A stretch of 64,000 nt of DNA from Echria macrotheca (GCA_030411725.1 MU839827.1:1-64000), one strand, 5' to 3'; positions 22,036-33,355 are shown, numbered from the stretch's first letter. The notes: generated by a model from the letters alone, not told the origin. Program-made: numbers and translations.

Positions 22036-22641
22036 TCAATTCCAACCACTCAACTTGGACCCAGTCAGCTCCTGCGTGATGAGCACCTTGTCCACCTTCA
22101 ACCCAGAACTACACACCCCGCTCGCGCCACATACTAAATCCAAGTTATTGTCCGCTCGAGAGAACGCCCCGACCCCGACAAAGGTCTTGCTCAATATTCC
22201 ATTGTTGACAATCATGCTCCTCTCGAGCACGAAACGCAGCTTGAAGTCGCGAGTAGCCGACGGCCCATACCCGGTCCGGTTCTGCGGCTGTATCTCGACC
22301 GTCCAACGCCCGCTCTGGAAGTGAGTGTCCGGACACGGCGAGACCCACCCAAACGGCTCCTCGGCGTACGCGTTCCACATCACGGTGCAGTTGGCCGCAA
22401 TGGGCGGGAACGAGAGGTCGCCTCGTACATTGAAGCCGGTGGGGATCGTATTTGGGTCCGAGATGCTCACGTATAGGTAAGAGTATGGTGGGTTACCGGG
22501 TCGGCCGGACGGCGAGAATGTGTTGACGGTGGTGACTTCCCACGGCTGTAGCGTGTTGTTTGTCGCGGGTGCAGTGTCTTGCGCTGTTGTAAGTATTGAG
22601 AACATCGCCAGGATCAGCGGGAAGCATTGGATTTTGAACAT
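22036..22641 (-). CDS. Small secreted protein, four cysteines
   Basis: A single exon of 201 residues. The first 20 (MFKIQCFPLILAMFSILTTA) form a clear secretory signal with a likely cut after Ala20. The mature chain has four cysteines (C85, C103, C171, C177), enough for two disulfides, and three N-glycosylation sequons (NNT, NCT, NRT). It holds many beta-type segments (YLYVSISD, RWTVEIQ, KLRFVLE), suggesting a small beta-sandwich. No family is recognised. Such proteins in fungi are often effectors or wall-associated, but that is inference. It is tail-to-tail with the P450 gene, 173 bp away, and has a TATA-like element about 110 nt upstream. Confidence 0.85.
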   Translation of the reverse strand: MFKIQCFPLILAMFSILTTAQDTAPATNNTLQPWEVTTVNTFSPSGRPGNPPYSYLYVSISDPNTIPTGFNVRGDLSFPPIAANCTVMWNAYAEEPFGWVSPCPDTHFQSGRWTVEIQPQNRTGYGPSATRDFKLRFVLERSMIVNNGILSKTFVGVGAFSRADNNLDLVCGASGVCSSGLKVDKVLITQELTGSKLSGWN

Positions 22642-23280
22642 CTTTCCGAAAGGAGAAAAAAACTGTGGCGTCCTAATGTGTGCTCAATAACAACTAGAAC
22701 TCTTCGACCTTGCATCGCCGCCATGCGGTGAAGTCGCGATGGACAAGTGGTATATATAACGTGGCCGACATCTTTTGGGTTACAACGAACGTTTGATGAC
22801 TGGAGTTTGGGACGAACGTTGCGCCATACGGATCGCCCCGAACACGAGGTGTGCAACTGAACAATGGTTGTGATTATCCATAGTGTTGGTAGAGCCACGC
22901 AAATACCCGGATATTAAACACCAGGCTTCCCAGGTGTTCGGTAGAGTAACGTAGTACGAATAACCGAGGTAGTAGTCACCGTAAGCAGTAGGTGCCTACC
23001 GTAGATAACAAGTGCGATCTGAGTCAACTTCACTTTGTTGTTTCTTATGTCCTGTAGCCAGAGCCTACTGGGTTAATGGCGCTTCGCACAGCCTACAAAC
23101 ATGATAACATGATTGCTGACTGAACAGAAAACACTTGACATCGATGCCATGAAGTACGCGCTGAATAAAACTTCTTTCGCATTCACAGATTCACTTGCCA
23201 GATAGGGTACTCCGTATTTTGTCGTTTACTTCTTGCATTACTATCACCAAAATGAGATTCATAGGTACCTAGGCAGGTAT
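22642..23280. other. Intergenic, 5' side of secreted-protein gene
   Basis: Holds the likely promoter of the minus-strand secreted gene, including the TATA-like run at 22751-22758, and the 3' flank of the transporter gene. A TACCTAGGCAGGTA-like element lies near 23262. Nothing else seen. Confidence 0.55.
22751..22758 (-). promoter_or_regulatory. TATA-like element
   Basis: TATATATA about 110 nt upstream of the start codon at 22641. Position and sequence fit a fungal core promoter; the transcription start is not known. Confidence 0.45.
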
Positions 23281-24185
23281 TTACTCCATCTTGGTGGGAC
23301 CGTTCTGAGCATCCACTCCCGCCTTCTCCAGATCAACCTCCCTCGTCCCAGCCGGGACCACACGGCTGAGATCGCCCATAGGCAGCGCAAGCGGGAAGTC
23401 GACAGACTCCAGCAGCCCGCCGATCATAGCCCACCAGCTGCACGCGCTAACCACGAAGCACGCGGCGCCACCACCGACAGTCAGGCGGTGAGCCAGGTCA
23501 AGGTCACCCTCGGCGTGCGCCCACTCGGCAGCGGCGAGCAGGGGGAAGGCGATGGTATAGGCGAGGAAGAGGATGACGAGGCAGATGTTGGTTCGGAAGG
23601 AGCAGATGAAGAACACGAAGGACAGGAGGCCGACGAAGAGGTAGAAGAAGCCGAAGCTGCTGTAGAAGGAAGCGTTCAGGATTGCGGAGCCAGAGCCGGT
23701 AACGTAAGGTGCTTCGGCGTTGAAACCGGGGGTAAGGGTCGCGCCGAGGGCGAGGAAGAAGCCGCCTGTGGACGCATCACGGTCAGCAAAGTGGGAATCA
23801 TCAAGTCATCAAGACTTACCATAGGCGCAGTATACAACGAATGCAAAGGTGTGGGCGAGGAAGAACTCGAGCAAGCCACCGAGGAAAAGTAACAGTCCGC
23901 CACAGAACCAGTGGGCGCCATTGTTGGCGAACCCGTTCTGGTCAGACCCCCTCCAGCCCATCAGCTGGCACGAAAGCGGCGTGAGCGTCATAACCAGCCC
24001 TGCCAAGGCTCTATACTCGCCGTGTTAGTCCTGCCCCCCGGACACCAAGAAGATTCAGTGACAACATACAGAGGGGCTGGGTTTCCCCAGTTCTTCTTGG
24101 CGGGCTTGGCTATAGCCCGCACCTGGGCAATGGCTTGGGCCAAGCCCTTCATATCGGTGGATTCCATGTCGGATTCGTAAGGCAT
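23281..24185 (-). CDS. GPR1/FUN34/yaaH family transporter (acetate/ammonium type)
   Basis: Exons 24185-24070, 24010-23820 and 23765-23281 give 263 residues; the introns are 59 and 54 nt. After a 30-residue hydrophilic start comes NWGNPAPLAL (NPAPL at 35-39), the hallmark of this family, where it lines the start of the first helix. Six hydrophobic helices follow, with the family-like segment GAHWFCGGLLLFLGGLLEFFLAH split over helices 2-3. Fungal members such as yeast Ady2/Ato proteins move acetate across the plasma membrane and have been linked to ammonium export. The usual NPAPLGL is NPAPLAL here. The C-terminus is a short charged tail. Substrate is inferred from family only. Confidence 0.9.
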
Positions 24186-26136
24186 GTTGTCGTGAAAAGA
24201 AGATATTAGAGATTATTAATGAAGTTGGAAAGCGCCCAGGCCTTGGAAAATGGAACGGAATACGGCCGATGACTGGTGCACGGTAAAGGAAAGACTGATG
24301 CTGATCGATGCGATGCAAAACCGGGTGGAAGACAAGGGATTTGGTGTTCTTGTACTCGATGGACGGCTGCCTTGTTCCGCGAAATTCCGAACCCACGAAA
24401 TGAAGGTGTTCCTTAGGAGCTGAGCACGCTGGGATAAGCTGGGAAGGGAGTTGCATGTATCCACAGATTCCACAATTATGATTGCGGTCCATTGACACAA
24501 GAGGAAGACCACAGTAATCGTTTCCGAATAAACAAGCCCCCATCGACGTGTGTCGACCATGAGAGGCCATCGCTGAGTTTACTGTATGGTAACAAGCGCC
24601 ATTGACCAGGTGCAGCGCGCAAATTTACGAAGTGATGTTCAGGAACTAAGCGCCAAGTCCCTCATGAGCCGAGTCATGATAGCACTTGAGTCCACTTAGC
24701 ATAGAACAAGCATATTTCCCGCACCACGGGTTCCCTGTAAGAATCCACTTAACGGAAGCTTTTATTCGGAAGCCCCTTTCTCCGCTGATTTTCATGCCGG
24801 ACTATCGGCGATTGATGGTGTAAACACATGGGATGGCAGTTCGGACCGGTGGCTGGAAGGCAAAGCGGCTCATTCTCGCGTATATGCCGGCACGGCGAAG
24901 CCGGGCGAACAGGTGGGTCAGTGAGGTTTAGGTTGACGGCGATTCCCGAGGGAACGGAAGGGAAAAATTGCGAGCCCGAACAACTCGGTGTTGAGGAAAA
25001 GCCGAAGTTCGGAGGACCACCAATCACGGAGCGGGGCAGAATCAGTGCCGGACTCGGACTCCGGAAAACGGCGCTCAGGGGATTGTTCACCGAGGTGTAC
25101 CCAATCCGGTACTAAATTTTTACGACTAAAGGCCTCCTGTTATCCCTGATAAAATGAAACATTTTGAAGGAAGAAGACTGCATCGACGCCTTAGGGTTCT
25201 CTCACAACCCATCGCGGCGTGGGTTTGTAGCACATCTCGATGGAACGTCCATAAGTTGTGCACAACATTATGCACTGCATAAGATGCTAGTGGAGAGAAA
25301 CAGGACAGGAAGTCCTGATCAAGACAACCAGTCGACAATGTATCAAGGCAAAGGGCAAATGCAAACGATGATTTGGGAGCACATTCGGCCCGGTTTTGGT
25401 TCGTAGTTTTACGCGCTGCCGACGTCAGCGGACCAAAGTTGAAGCAACACCATACGTGTCATGATCATCTGGTATCAATCCATCAGATTACTTTGCCGGG
25501 CGTGATTGGTCGGAGTCGCCCGCCCGTTGCCCGAAGCTGCAATTGTAAATTCCCGCCCTGGGGCTGTGCTGTCGGTGAGGGCGTTGCTGCCTCATGTTAG
25601 GGCTGTGCGACCACACCCTCTCGGCGAAGTTAGACCGTTGAAGCCTTACCTTTTGGGCTTGCCTCGCCCGCCGTTCCAGCGGCTTCCACGATTGGATCGT
25701 TGAAAGACCCTATGCGTCCCTCCGGCATGGAGCCGATGCCCACTCAAGATGGCAGAAGTCGACGTCAGGGCCGCAGAGACGTGGGATAGCCAATCACGAC
25801 CCGGCGCTCATGGCCATCAAGGTGCTTCACCGTGGGATCTACACCACACCGAGAGATGATGTAGAAGCCAGCCAACAGGCAGGCATGACAATGACGACGA
25901 CGAAAAAGACGACAATATCACATGCCTCAGGCTGCAAAGATATGACCTGAAAAGTATAAGTATTGCCCTCCCTCTCAGTAAGCTCTCTCGGTTGGGTGCG
26001 CGGGGGGGGTTGGGGAGGGGGGCAAACTGGTCGTCTGCTTTAGTCGGTAGGACTACCTAGATATCCAGTAATCTTTTCGACTGTTTGCCCAGATCCTACC
26101 CGACATCATCCAGACATTCGTCTTGTCAGCATCGCG
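24186..26136. other. Intergenic, about 2 kb, with G-rich tract
   Basis: No gene supported. The notable element is the G-run cluster at 25994-26022, about 115 nt upstream of the next start codon. A TAGGACTACCTAG element lies near 26046. The rest is unremarkable. Confidence 0.55.
25994..26022 (+). promoter_or_regulatory. G-rich tract, possible G-quadruplex
   Basis: Four G runs (3, 8, 4 and 6 bases) separated by one to five bases lie upstream of the gene starting at 26137. The run pattern meets the usual rule for quadruplex formation. A regulatory role is inference. Confidence 0.4.
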
Positions 26137-28167
26137 ATGCAGGGTCCCCTCTCCGAGCCCTCCCCGCCCCAGAGCCCGCGGGCCACCGACGGGTACGAGA
26201 TCCGTCGGGTCAAGTCCGCCCCCGGCATGCCCCTTGACCAGCGCAACCCCGTCCATGGCTTCGACTTCCCGGAGCCCATGCAACGGGCCGACACGGTCGT
26301 TGTGCCGTCCGAGGACCCTGCCGTCGGGCCGAAGTCACCGACCTTTCGAGCCCTTGTGGGGTCCATGATGTCCATGTTGATCCTGTTATCCCTTTCGTCT
26401 GTCTTTTGTGTTCTATTTTCCCTGTTCATCTACTTCGTTCTCATGAACGGCTACGTCGAAACTCCGGGTGTGGTTTGGGATGCGTCGTGGGCCAACTACT
26501 TCGTCGGTGCTGCGTCCATCGTCTCCGTCATCCTGACCAACGCTATGCTCAAGGAGTTCCTCACCACTATTCGACCTGTGCTCGCCGCCGGCGAACTTGG
26601 TTCCTCCTGGGCGACATGGATAGCTCAGGGCTCGTCGGGATGGCTTACCGTTCTCCAGATCGCGGTCGCCAACCGGTTCCTGAACTTATGGTGCCTGTTT
26701 AGACTTGGACTGCCGCTGCTTGGGCTGGGCTTGGGCTCTGTCGTAAAGTGTAAGTTGACAGTCACCATTGATGCCCTCTTCACACTGACATGACCAGTCC
26801 AAACCGACTTCGCCTTTTACTTTGTCGCATCTGCCAAGAAATTACTGGTCTACGCTGGTCTTTTGCCCTTGACCAATATGCGCATCTTGGAAATGATCGC
26901 ACCAGCCGATCTTGCCATGTTTCTTACCGCGTTTGGTGTCGGACTACTGACCAACACCATGTTTGCTCTGCCCTTCGCGATGGACGGCTGTGGCTCGGCA
27001 TGCCGCTCCTTCATCCTGCCAGGGTCCATCACGCTCGCCCGGCAGCTCGGTCCCTCACTCAACATGTCCATTTACTCGACTGATACTCTTTCCAACATCA
27101 CCGTGGTCCGGATCGTCAACGCCCCCGGCATGATTGTCAAGTACGACATCCTTACCGAGGCGGACCTGCGGTTCGACATCCAGACTGAATGCATCCACGC
27201 TGGACCGCAGTTGGGCAACGGCCTCCAAGTGTGCTTCCGGCAGGACAACATGTCCCTCATCGCCGGGTGGTCCGCCTGCCCCAAATCCGATCTAGACAAT
27301 AAGAGGTGCACCGTTGGGTCTCCTCCGCCCTGGCGCACACTCCCCATTGTCTCCGGTACACGCATGTCACTGTACAATATCAGTGCCACGACATCCTACG
27401 ACAGAATCTCACAGGCCATCGTCGACATGCAGCCCCTGACAGACCCCATGCAACTCGCCATGAGCGCCGCAGACTACACAGCCATTTTTCGGGCGGCACT
27501 GATCCCCTCCACCAAAGCAACCCAGGCAGACACCTACGTCATCAGCACACTCATTTACTTTGGCACTTGGATGCACCGGACCTACAGCAAGACATTCCCC
27601 AACGATGATGAGAGCCCCGTTGCCATGCTGCAAAATCTCCTTGCCGTTCCCATTCAGTTCAGCACCACGGCCCAAGAGTATGCCAACTACTCATCTGGCT
27701 TGAGCTTTCCGCTACCGGATGAGATGATCACCGAGGCGCAGGGCGGGCGTGCGAGTTCGAGGCTTGTGATCCCGAAGTGGACCGGGTGGGTGTTTATCGC
27801 GGTTGATGGTGTCGTGCATGTTGTTGTTATTTTCTCGGTGGCTACCTTGTTCATCATGAAAAGAGGAATGCCGGAGGGTCGGTCAGGTATCACGGAGACT
27901 GAAAACATTCTCACAGGGGAGGAGACGACGGTGTTGTTGATGGATAAAGTCCCGCATTGGCATCGTCCGTTTGTGAGGTTCCGGGGTTGGAGAAGAGTCC
28001 GCGAGGTGGAGTCTGGCAACGAAAGCGACAAGACGCTCATTCCAGAGACAGCGTGGGTCGAGCATGTTAAGAAAAACAAGGATCTATACGGAGGAGGCGT
28101 TTCGGTGCGCAAGATAGCGGAGAGGAATATGGGGGTTCGAGTTAAGGAGAACAAGAAGGAAAACTAA
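26137..28167 (+). CDS. Large multi-pass membrane protein with glycosylated ectodomain
   Basis: Exons 26137-26749 and 26798-28167 give 660 residues. The 48-nt intron (donor GTAAGT, acceptor ACCAG) splits a codon. A proline-rich cytosolic N-terminus (1-70) leads to a cluster of hydrophobic helices (about 74-105, 125-140, 165-185, 190-205, 215-235, 245-270). Next is a long extracellular-looking region (about 280-555) with paired cysteines, including GCGSACRSFILPG, and several N-glycosylation sequons (NMS, NIT, NIS, NYS). A last helix at about 558-585 is followed by a charged cytosolic tail. This shape, helices-ectodomain-helix, is common among unnamed Sordariomycete surface proteins. No transporter or receptor signature is recognised, so function is unknown. 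The G-rich tract upstream may affect its expression. Confidence 0.85.
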
Positions 28168-28938
28168 CGGATGAGAGGCTGTTTCATTGAGTTTTCACAG
28201 GAGGCAGACGGCGTTACCTACCGGAGGCGAGGATGAATTGACTAGGTTGTCGGACGAATTTCGTAGCTTGTACTTGAACAGTTATTTAAAGAGCAATGAC
28301 TACATGTCATATTTCCCATTTCAAGATTGAATTGATGTTATCGCATCTGGATCGGGCCACTTCTAGGCTCCTGGGTTTTTGGACGCTGTCATTATTGAAG
28401 GTACTCCGTCCGGCACCGACAGAGATTGAAGAAGAGGAATTGATTTCAGGCCACAGTATTAGCACGGTTCTTCTTTAGACGGTTTGTAATTGCGTGCCAC
28501 GCCTTTTCTTTGGCGAGGGACGTCAGCTTACGTTCTAAAGCGCCTACGCAACACATTAAAGACCAGCAGATGGGTATAGGGGCCAAACAACATTTAGAAA
28601 AACAAGTTGTTCCGCATTTTCACTTTCAGTACTTCCCGATATGAGTACTAAGCCACGCCCCTCATCACAGGCGAGCTACGCGACTCAGACATGTCGGACT
28701 TTTGACTCCGTCCGATGTTGCAAGTAACGTTGTAAGTCCAGCCTCGGATCCTTCGACCCAGGCAGCGGGTATTAACGCATATTAACCAGTTCGTCAGCGC
28801 AACCGCGTATATAACTTCCGACCTAGCCAAATACACCTCGTCTTTGACTGCGTGATGTTAGCATCAAGTTTCACAGCATTCGCATCAGCCCCTCCTCTAG
28901 GAAGACACGCACCGTGAACTTCCACGTCTATCTCCACC
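28168..28938. other. Intergenic, nothing recognised
   Basis: About 770 bp. Short open frames only; no repeat or RNA gene seen. Confidence 0.6.
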
Positions 28939-29727
28939 ATGCGTCTCAGCGGCTTCGCGCCATATGCGGCCATCATCACCCCTACCGCGGCCCAGGGTGA
29001 GAACATCCTCATAAATAGCACCTTACCATACCCGTACACAAGGGGCTACATCAGCCTCACGAGCGATGTACCCTCGGCCAAGCCGACGGCAGTCGCGACC
29101 TTCTACCTCACCAACGCCTGTGGCGCCGGCACGTCTTTCGCCTCCGCAACAACAATCAACCTGCCCATCGACTGCCTTGGCGCCAGCACACTATCCACCA
29201 CCATCAGTGCCGGGCGCTGCCCGCTAGGTATAGTGCAACCGCCAGCAATCGTCGACACCGTCACCTCCACGCCCCGCACACATTTTGGCTTCACCTGCGC
29301 ACCGGCGACACCAACAGCAACACCAACATCATACCAGCTCGCCGACGTAACCCACACCTTCCCGGTTCCCACCCTCCGGCCGGACCAGACACCGCCTGAG
29401 AAGCCTGTCGGGCTGGAGGTAATCCACCACGCCGACGGGACTTGTTATGTATCCCTTGGTCTTGAACAAGTTGACCCGGCATATTCGTATCGGAGGGAAC
29501 GGATCTACACCGAGTGTCTGAACCAGAGGACGAGGCCGACGGTGTACGCTGGGACCACGACATCGACGATCCCGGTCGCGTGCGATGGCTGCCGGTTTAT
29601 TCGTGGAGGTGATCTGACCATGGCGTGTCCGAGGGATGTGACGAGTGCGCCAGCGGGGACGAGTACAACTTCGGTGGCAGCGACGACCACGAGATGGGTT
29701 TATGATTGTGAGGCGAGCAGGGTTTGA
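28939..29727 (+). CDS. Cysteine-containing probable secreted protein
   Basis: A single exon of 262 residues with an ATG in good context (CCACCATGC). The N-terminus (MRLSGFAPYAAIITPTAAQG) is a weak signal-peptide candidate, so an unseen upstream exon is possible. The chain is rich in Thr, Ser, Ala and Pro and has ten cysteines spread along its length, including ACDGCRF. Threonine-rich runs near the C-terminus look like O-glycosylation targets. No family is recognised. It lies tail-to-tail with the single-pass surface protein at 29887, 159 bp apart; both are cysteine-containing and threonine-rich, which suggests a surface or wall role, though this is only inference. Confidence 0.65.
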   Translation: MRLSGFAPYAAIITPTAAQGENILINSTLPYPYTRGYISLTSDVPSAKPTAVATFYLTNACGAGTSFASATTINLPIDCLGASTLSTTISAGRCPLGIVQPPAIVDTVTSTPRTHFGFTCAPATPTATPTSYQLADVTHTFPVPTLRPDQTPPEKPVGLEVIHHADGTCYVSLGLEQVDPAYSYRRERIYTECLNQRTRPTVYAGTTTSTIPVACDGCRFIRGGDLTMACPRDVTSAPAGTSTTSVAATTTRWVYDCEASRV

Positions 29728-29886
29728 TGATCCCTTTCTTGAGGCTGGGGTTTGGGCTTGGGGTTAGAGACTCAGGGTCAGCGGTATACAATCCTTGACT
29801 AGGCCGGTAGGTAGGTATTCTGTAAGTAAAATACCTACATCTCTACTTCTATTAGGTTGAACACATTATGCCTTCAGCGCCACCCT

Positions 29887-31002
29887 CTAAATCCGCGTTT
29901 CCCGCGCCTTGTGATACTCGGTCGGCAGCTCGACCACCCCCGTGTCTGACCCCATCTCCGCAAATCGCCCCGTTGGTTGGAAGTTAGAAGACGCTGGAAG
30001 CTCCCCGACCGTGTATTCCACAACGTCCCCCTTTGATTTTTCACTTTCTCGGTGCAGTCCCACAGCGCCTGCTGGTCGTTGTCCCCCCGGCTCGACGCGA
30101 CTCTCAACCTCGTCCGCCCTCTTCACCTCCTCATCCTTGCCCACCCTCTTGCCCTCCCGCTTGTAGCAAACGCACAGATAAATCCCCGTCGCGATAAATC
30201 CAAGCAGCGCCAAGCACCCGACCACGATACCCGCAATCATACCCGCATTCGACCCACTCCCACCACCGGATGCCGCCGCCGTCGTCGTCGGTGTCGCCGT
30301 CTGATTTCCCGCCCCTCCCCCGCCCTCAGTCGCCGCTGGTACCGCCAGCCCGGCCAACCCATCCAGCACCTCCTGTCGCACTTCTCCCAAGGGGAACGCT
30401 GCGCGGAGCACCCTGACCGACATCTCTGGCCCCACCGCCGACGTAGTATAAGCCGGCGTCCCTCTCGTCCCCGCGGCGCTCAGCCAGACGTTCGCCTTGG
30501 TATTCGCAGCGACCAGACTCATGCACAGCCGCGACGTTGGCGCGAGCTGGTCGCGGTCGGTGCACACCCAGTCGTTTCCGGATCCCGTCGTCGCCGGTCG
30601 TGGACAGCACCACGTCTGTGTAAGTGTTGCCGAGTACGCATCTGGCTTTGCCGTTGGTTCCGCAAGGGTAAGGGTCGTCGTGCAGGCGGGCGTAAAGCCC
30701 GCGGGGCAGGCGGTGCCGGGATATGCGAGGGTGCGGTCGAGGTCGGGTTCGCCATGGTTGACGAGGTCGTAGTGCGGTGGGTAGCATGCGGCGTTGAGGT
30801 ACTGGTACTCGGAGGTGTTGATGCTGTCGACCAGATCGCATGCGTAGCCCCGTGAGAGCTGACCAGCGGTCGCGAAGCAGAAGACGGAGCGAGAGCGGGA
30901 GTTGCATGCAGCTGCGGCGGCGGTCGCGGCCGGCGCGAACGGGGTTGTTTGTGGTGGGAGTGTGAAGAGCCCGACGGCGCTGTCGGAGAAAGTCACCGCC
31001 AT
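29887..31002 (-). CDS. Single-pass membrane protein with cysteine-rich ectodomain
   Basis: A single exon of 371 residues. Residues 1-220 form a cysteine-rich region with C-Y-P, Y-P-G-x-x-C-P-x-G-F and W-C-C-P steps, the pattern of a large set of unnamed fungal surface proteins. A Gly/Ser/Thr-rich stalk (225-252) leads to one transmembrane helix at about 253-279 (MIAGIVVGCLALLGFIATG), a Lys/Arg stop, then a 90-residue acidic cytosolic tail ending near VVELPTEY. The layout (ectodomain, stalk, helix, tail) resembles Mid2/Wsc-like sensors, but the cysteine pattern is not a WSC domain. No strong signal peptide is visible at the N-terminus, which is odd for this topology and could mean a missed first exon. 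The ligand is unknown. Confidence 0.8.
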   Translation of the reverse strand: MAVTFSDSAVGLFTLPPQTTPFAPAATAAAAACNSRSRSVFCFATAGQLSRGYACDLVDSINTSEYQYLNAACYPPHYDLVNHGEPDLDRTLAYPGTACPAGFTPACTTTLTLAEPTAKPDAYSATLTQTWCCPRPATTGSGNDWVCTDRDQLAPTSRLCMSLVAANTKANVWLSAAGTRGTPAYTTSAVGPEMSVRVLRAAFPLGEVRQEVLDGLAGLAVPAATEGGGGAGNQTATPTTTAAASGGGSGSNAGMIAGIVVGCLALLGFIATGIYLCVCYKREGKRVGKDEEVKRADEVESRVEPGGQRPAGAVGLHRESEKSKGDVVEYTVGELPASSNFQPTGRFAEMGSDTGVVELPTEYHKARETRI

Positions 31003-32276
31003 CTTGCACGGGTTTCCGATAGGCGACTAATTAACATGAACCGTTGTTGCAGTGTCTTTCGGGTTACACGCGCGGTTGAGTTAATATAAAAAAGAGGGCC
31101 GGAAAGATGCAACAGGAACAAGCGCAGATGGGATGGACGGTGCTGCTTTTGTTCCGGGCTCGACCCCTGCACCAGCTTGAGCGATCGTCAACACTCCCTA
31201 CCCTGTCTGGCTGGGGCTGTGGGCTTGAGGCTTGGCTCTCATCAGAACGAAGACGGAAGCGCGGCTAACCATTCATCATGATGTCTACCGACTGCCTTTC
31301 TTGAATCCTTCCTTCAAGCTATCAGGGTGGGAAGCGGGCTTTACGCAAGCCGGGAAGCATGATTCAAGTCCACGCTTGAATTTGGGCGCGGTGAGGCAGA
31401 TGTCCATCAAACACATCCTCGCAACCACCTCATCCAGGGCCGGTGCCATCGCACTCTGCTCGGACCCAGACGCTCTTCCCCTGCAATATTCGCCGAGCGC
31501 CACCCCTGTTGTTGGAATCACCATTACCAACTCGGCGTAGTGCGACATTCTGGGGAGGGCACAGCACATAAAAACCTGGTTGTGGGCAATCAGACGCGTC
31601 GGTGCTGACCATGGCTGCAGGCACGGTGCAGGGGGGTCGAAGGTGATTTACTTGCATGGGATCGGAGCACTGCAAACGAGAGATACAGAGTAGCCGCCAG
31701 CCAAAGTCTCGATATCGTCAAACGACGGCGATACCCCACGGGTCCCAACTCGTGCCAGAACGGCTTTGGGGACTTACCTCGATGTAAGACAAAATCACTA
31801 AAAGCGGGTATGTGCAAAACGGAGCACCGAGGCATCGGCATCACACGATCCGCCAGTTCCGGAAGACACTGCGTTGCAGGACTTTAGGATTCGGGAAAGT
31901 AGTTACAGCAGCGTCTTGAACCATTCAAACCCCTGTTCGATGCATAGACAAAATGACCTGGAGCTGGATCTCTTCAGGCCGTCTTCACCGTCAGTGATTA
32001 GATCACATCAATAGGCACGTTATCTCTTTGGAAACTGAGGTTAGATCACGCTCATTCCTCATGCCGGTATCTTCGCCGAGCTTTCAACGAGGCAGATTAC
32101 AACTTGGAAAATATCTATGCCTGGACAGCACCTTGGTCTCCACAAGACCAACAAACGCCAACGCGTCATTAACATCCATTACAGCTGGTGCCAAGCTATG
32201 ATCCCTACAGAATGTAACCACGTACCAAGACAAAACCAAGTGAGCATCTTGAAAGTCAGCCGGACTAGTTTTAGAC
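31003..32276. other. Intergenic, nothing recognised
   Basis: About 1.3 kb. Open frames on both strands (for example 31232-31540) lack family-like sequence. No repeat seen. Confidence 0.55.
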
Positions 32277-32683
32277 TTATTGTCCCGTGTATGACGAATA
32301 TGGGACTTGATAGGGCGGCACACCGTCCTGCACATAACCCGCTTGCATTTGGGCAATATTGGCCGCCATCCCTGAGTTATCCCGCGCAGGCGTTGAAGTA
32401 GTGGTGCCACCACCACCTCCAGAGTAATATCCGCCGGTCGACTTCGGGTACGAATACGACGTCTTGCCCGACGAGCTCACCTGCGCTGGTCTAGCAGATT
32501 CTCTGTTGTCGTCATCTAATATTTCTTTAGTAAGTACGGAACCTGGGGACTGGAGAAGAAATGTCGGGAAGATAAGGTATGTGGGAGAATCTTACCTGCA
32601 CAGCAAGCTGGACAGCAACATGAACAGCATGCCGAACAGCATGCTGCGAGACAGCAGAGAGCTAGGATTTCGCCACCGCACAT
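32277..32683 (-). CDS. Small protein with polycysteine N-terminus
   Basis: Exons 32683-32596 and 32515-32277 give 108 residues; the 80-nt intron (donor GTAAGA, branch CTAAA, acceptor ATTAG) keeps frame. The first exon is striking: 12 cysteines in the first 28 residues, mostly in CC and CCC groups spaced by Ala, Ser and Leu (positions 2, 10, 11, 15, 16, 19, 20, 22, 23, 24, 27, 28). The rest is hydrophilic, with Ser, Tyr, Gly and Thr runs, including GGYYSGGGGG, and looks disordered. Clustered cysteines in a short hydrophobic setting suggest multiple palmitoylation and membrane attachment, or metal binding. It does not match CYSTM, whose cysteines are C-terminal. A TATA-like element lies about 155 nt upstream. 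Function unknown. Confidence 0.7.
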
Positions 32684-33355
32684 GACGGGTGGGTTAGAAG
32701 CAAAGGTGAATTTGGACTATCTCCTCTTTCTGGGAGAGTTGATTCAAAAATGGGAGAGAACGTTTGTTCGAGTTGTGGACTTGGAAACAGATTGGTGACT
32801 GGACTGGACTGGATGGAGATGCCTTGACCTCCCATGTTATATAAATGCTCTGCCTAATCCTTGACGCTTCTTGTCTAGACACTGGCGTGACGGGTCATGC
32901 CACAAACATTTGAGACCGTGTTTTGAATGTCGTTCTTCTGCGAGCACCTTGCCTCATTCTGGAATATTAAGCGGGCGGACTCAGTGACAGTTCTTGCCTG
33001 CTCCCCTTGAGGCGTTTTAAATGGACAATATCCACGTAATCCGCACATTTGCAAGATGCAACTGCGGCCGGGCTGGAGGTGGTGTGACGGCGGATGCCAA
33101 GACAATGAGATTCCGCCAATAACTCTCACAGTGAGACGCCTCATCACCTCTTAGTGGTCCAGTTCAACAAACTAGGTAGGGCATGACTGATGGTGATTCG
33201 ATACTAATCGTACCATTTAACATCAAATAGTCTCCGGGTTCCTCTTATGGGTCGGACTTGTCCGAGAAACTGTGAAGCCAGAAGGGGAACAAGGCTGTGA
33301 ACGTGACCTGTCAACCCCATCTGGAAGCTATGCCCTGGGCCTTCCTCCGTGCGTA
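32684..33355. other. Intergenic, promoter side of small polycysteine gene
   Basis: Holds the TATA-like element at 32836-32845 and the 3' flank of the methyltransferase gene. Nothing else seen. Confidence 0.55.
32836..32845 (-). promoter_or_regulatory. TATA-like element
   Basis: TTTATATAAC on the minus strand, about 155 nt upstream of the start codon at 32683. Confidence 0.4.

Noticed and set aside
23233..23892. 219-codon plus-strand open frame
   Set aside because: Antisense to the third exon of the GPR1/FUN34-type transporter, with a Glu/Gly-rich random composition.
30052..30855. 267-codon plus-strand open frame, and a 227-codon minus-strand frame at 30326-31009
   Set aside because: Both are other-frame shadows of the single-pass surface protein at 29887-31002; Arg/Pro-rich with no family pattern.
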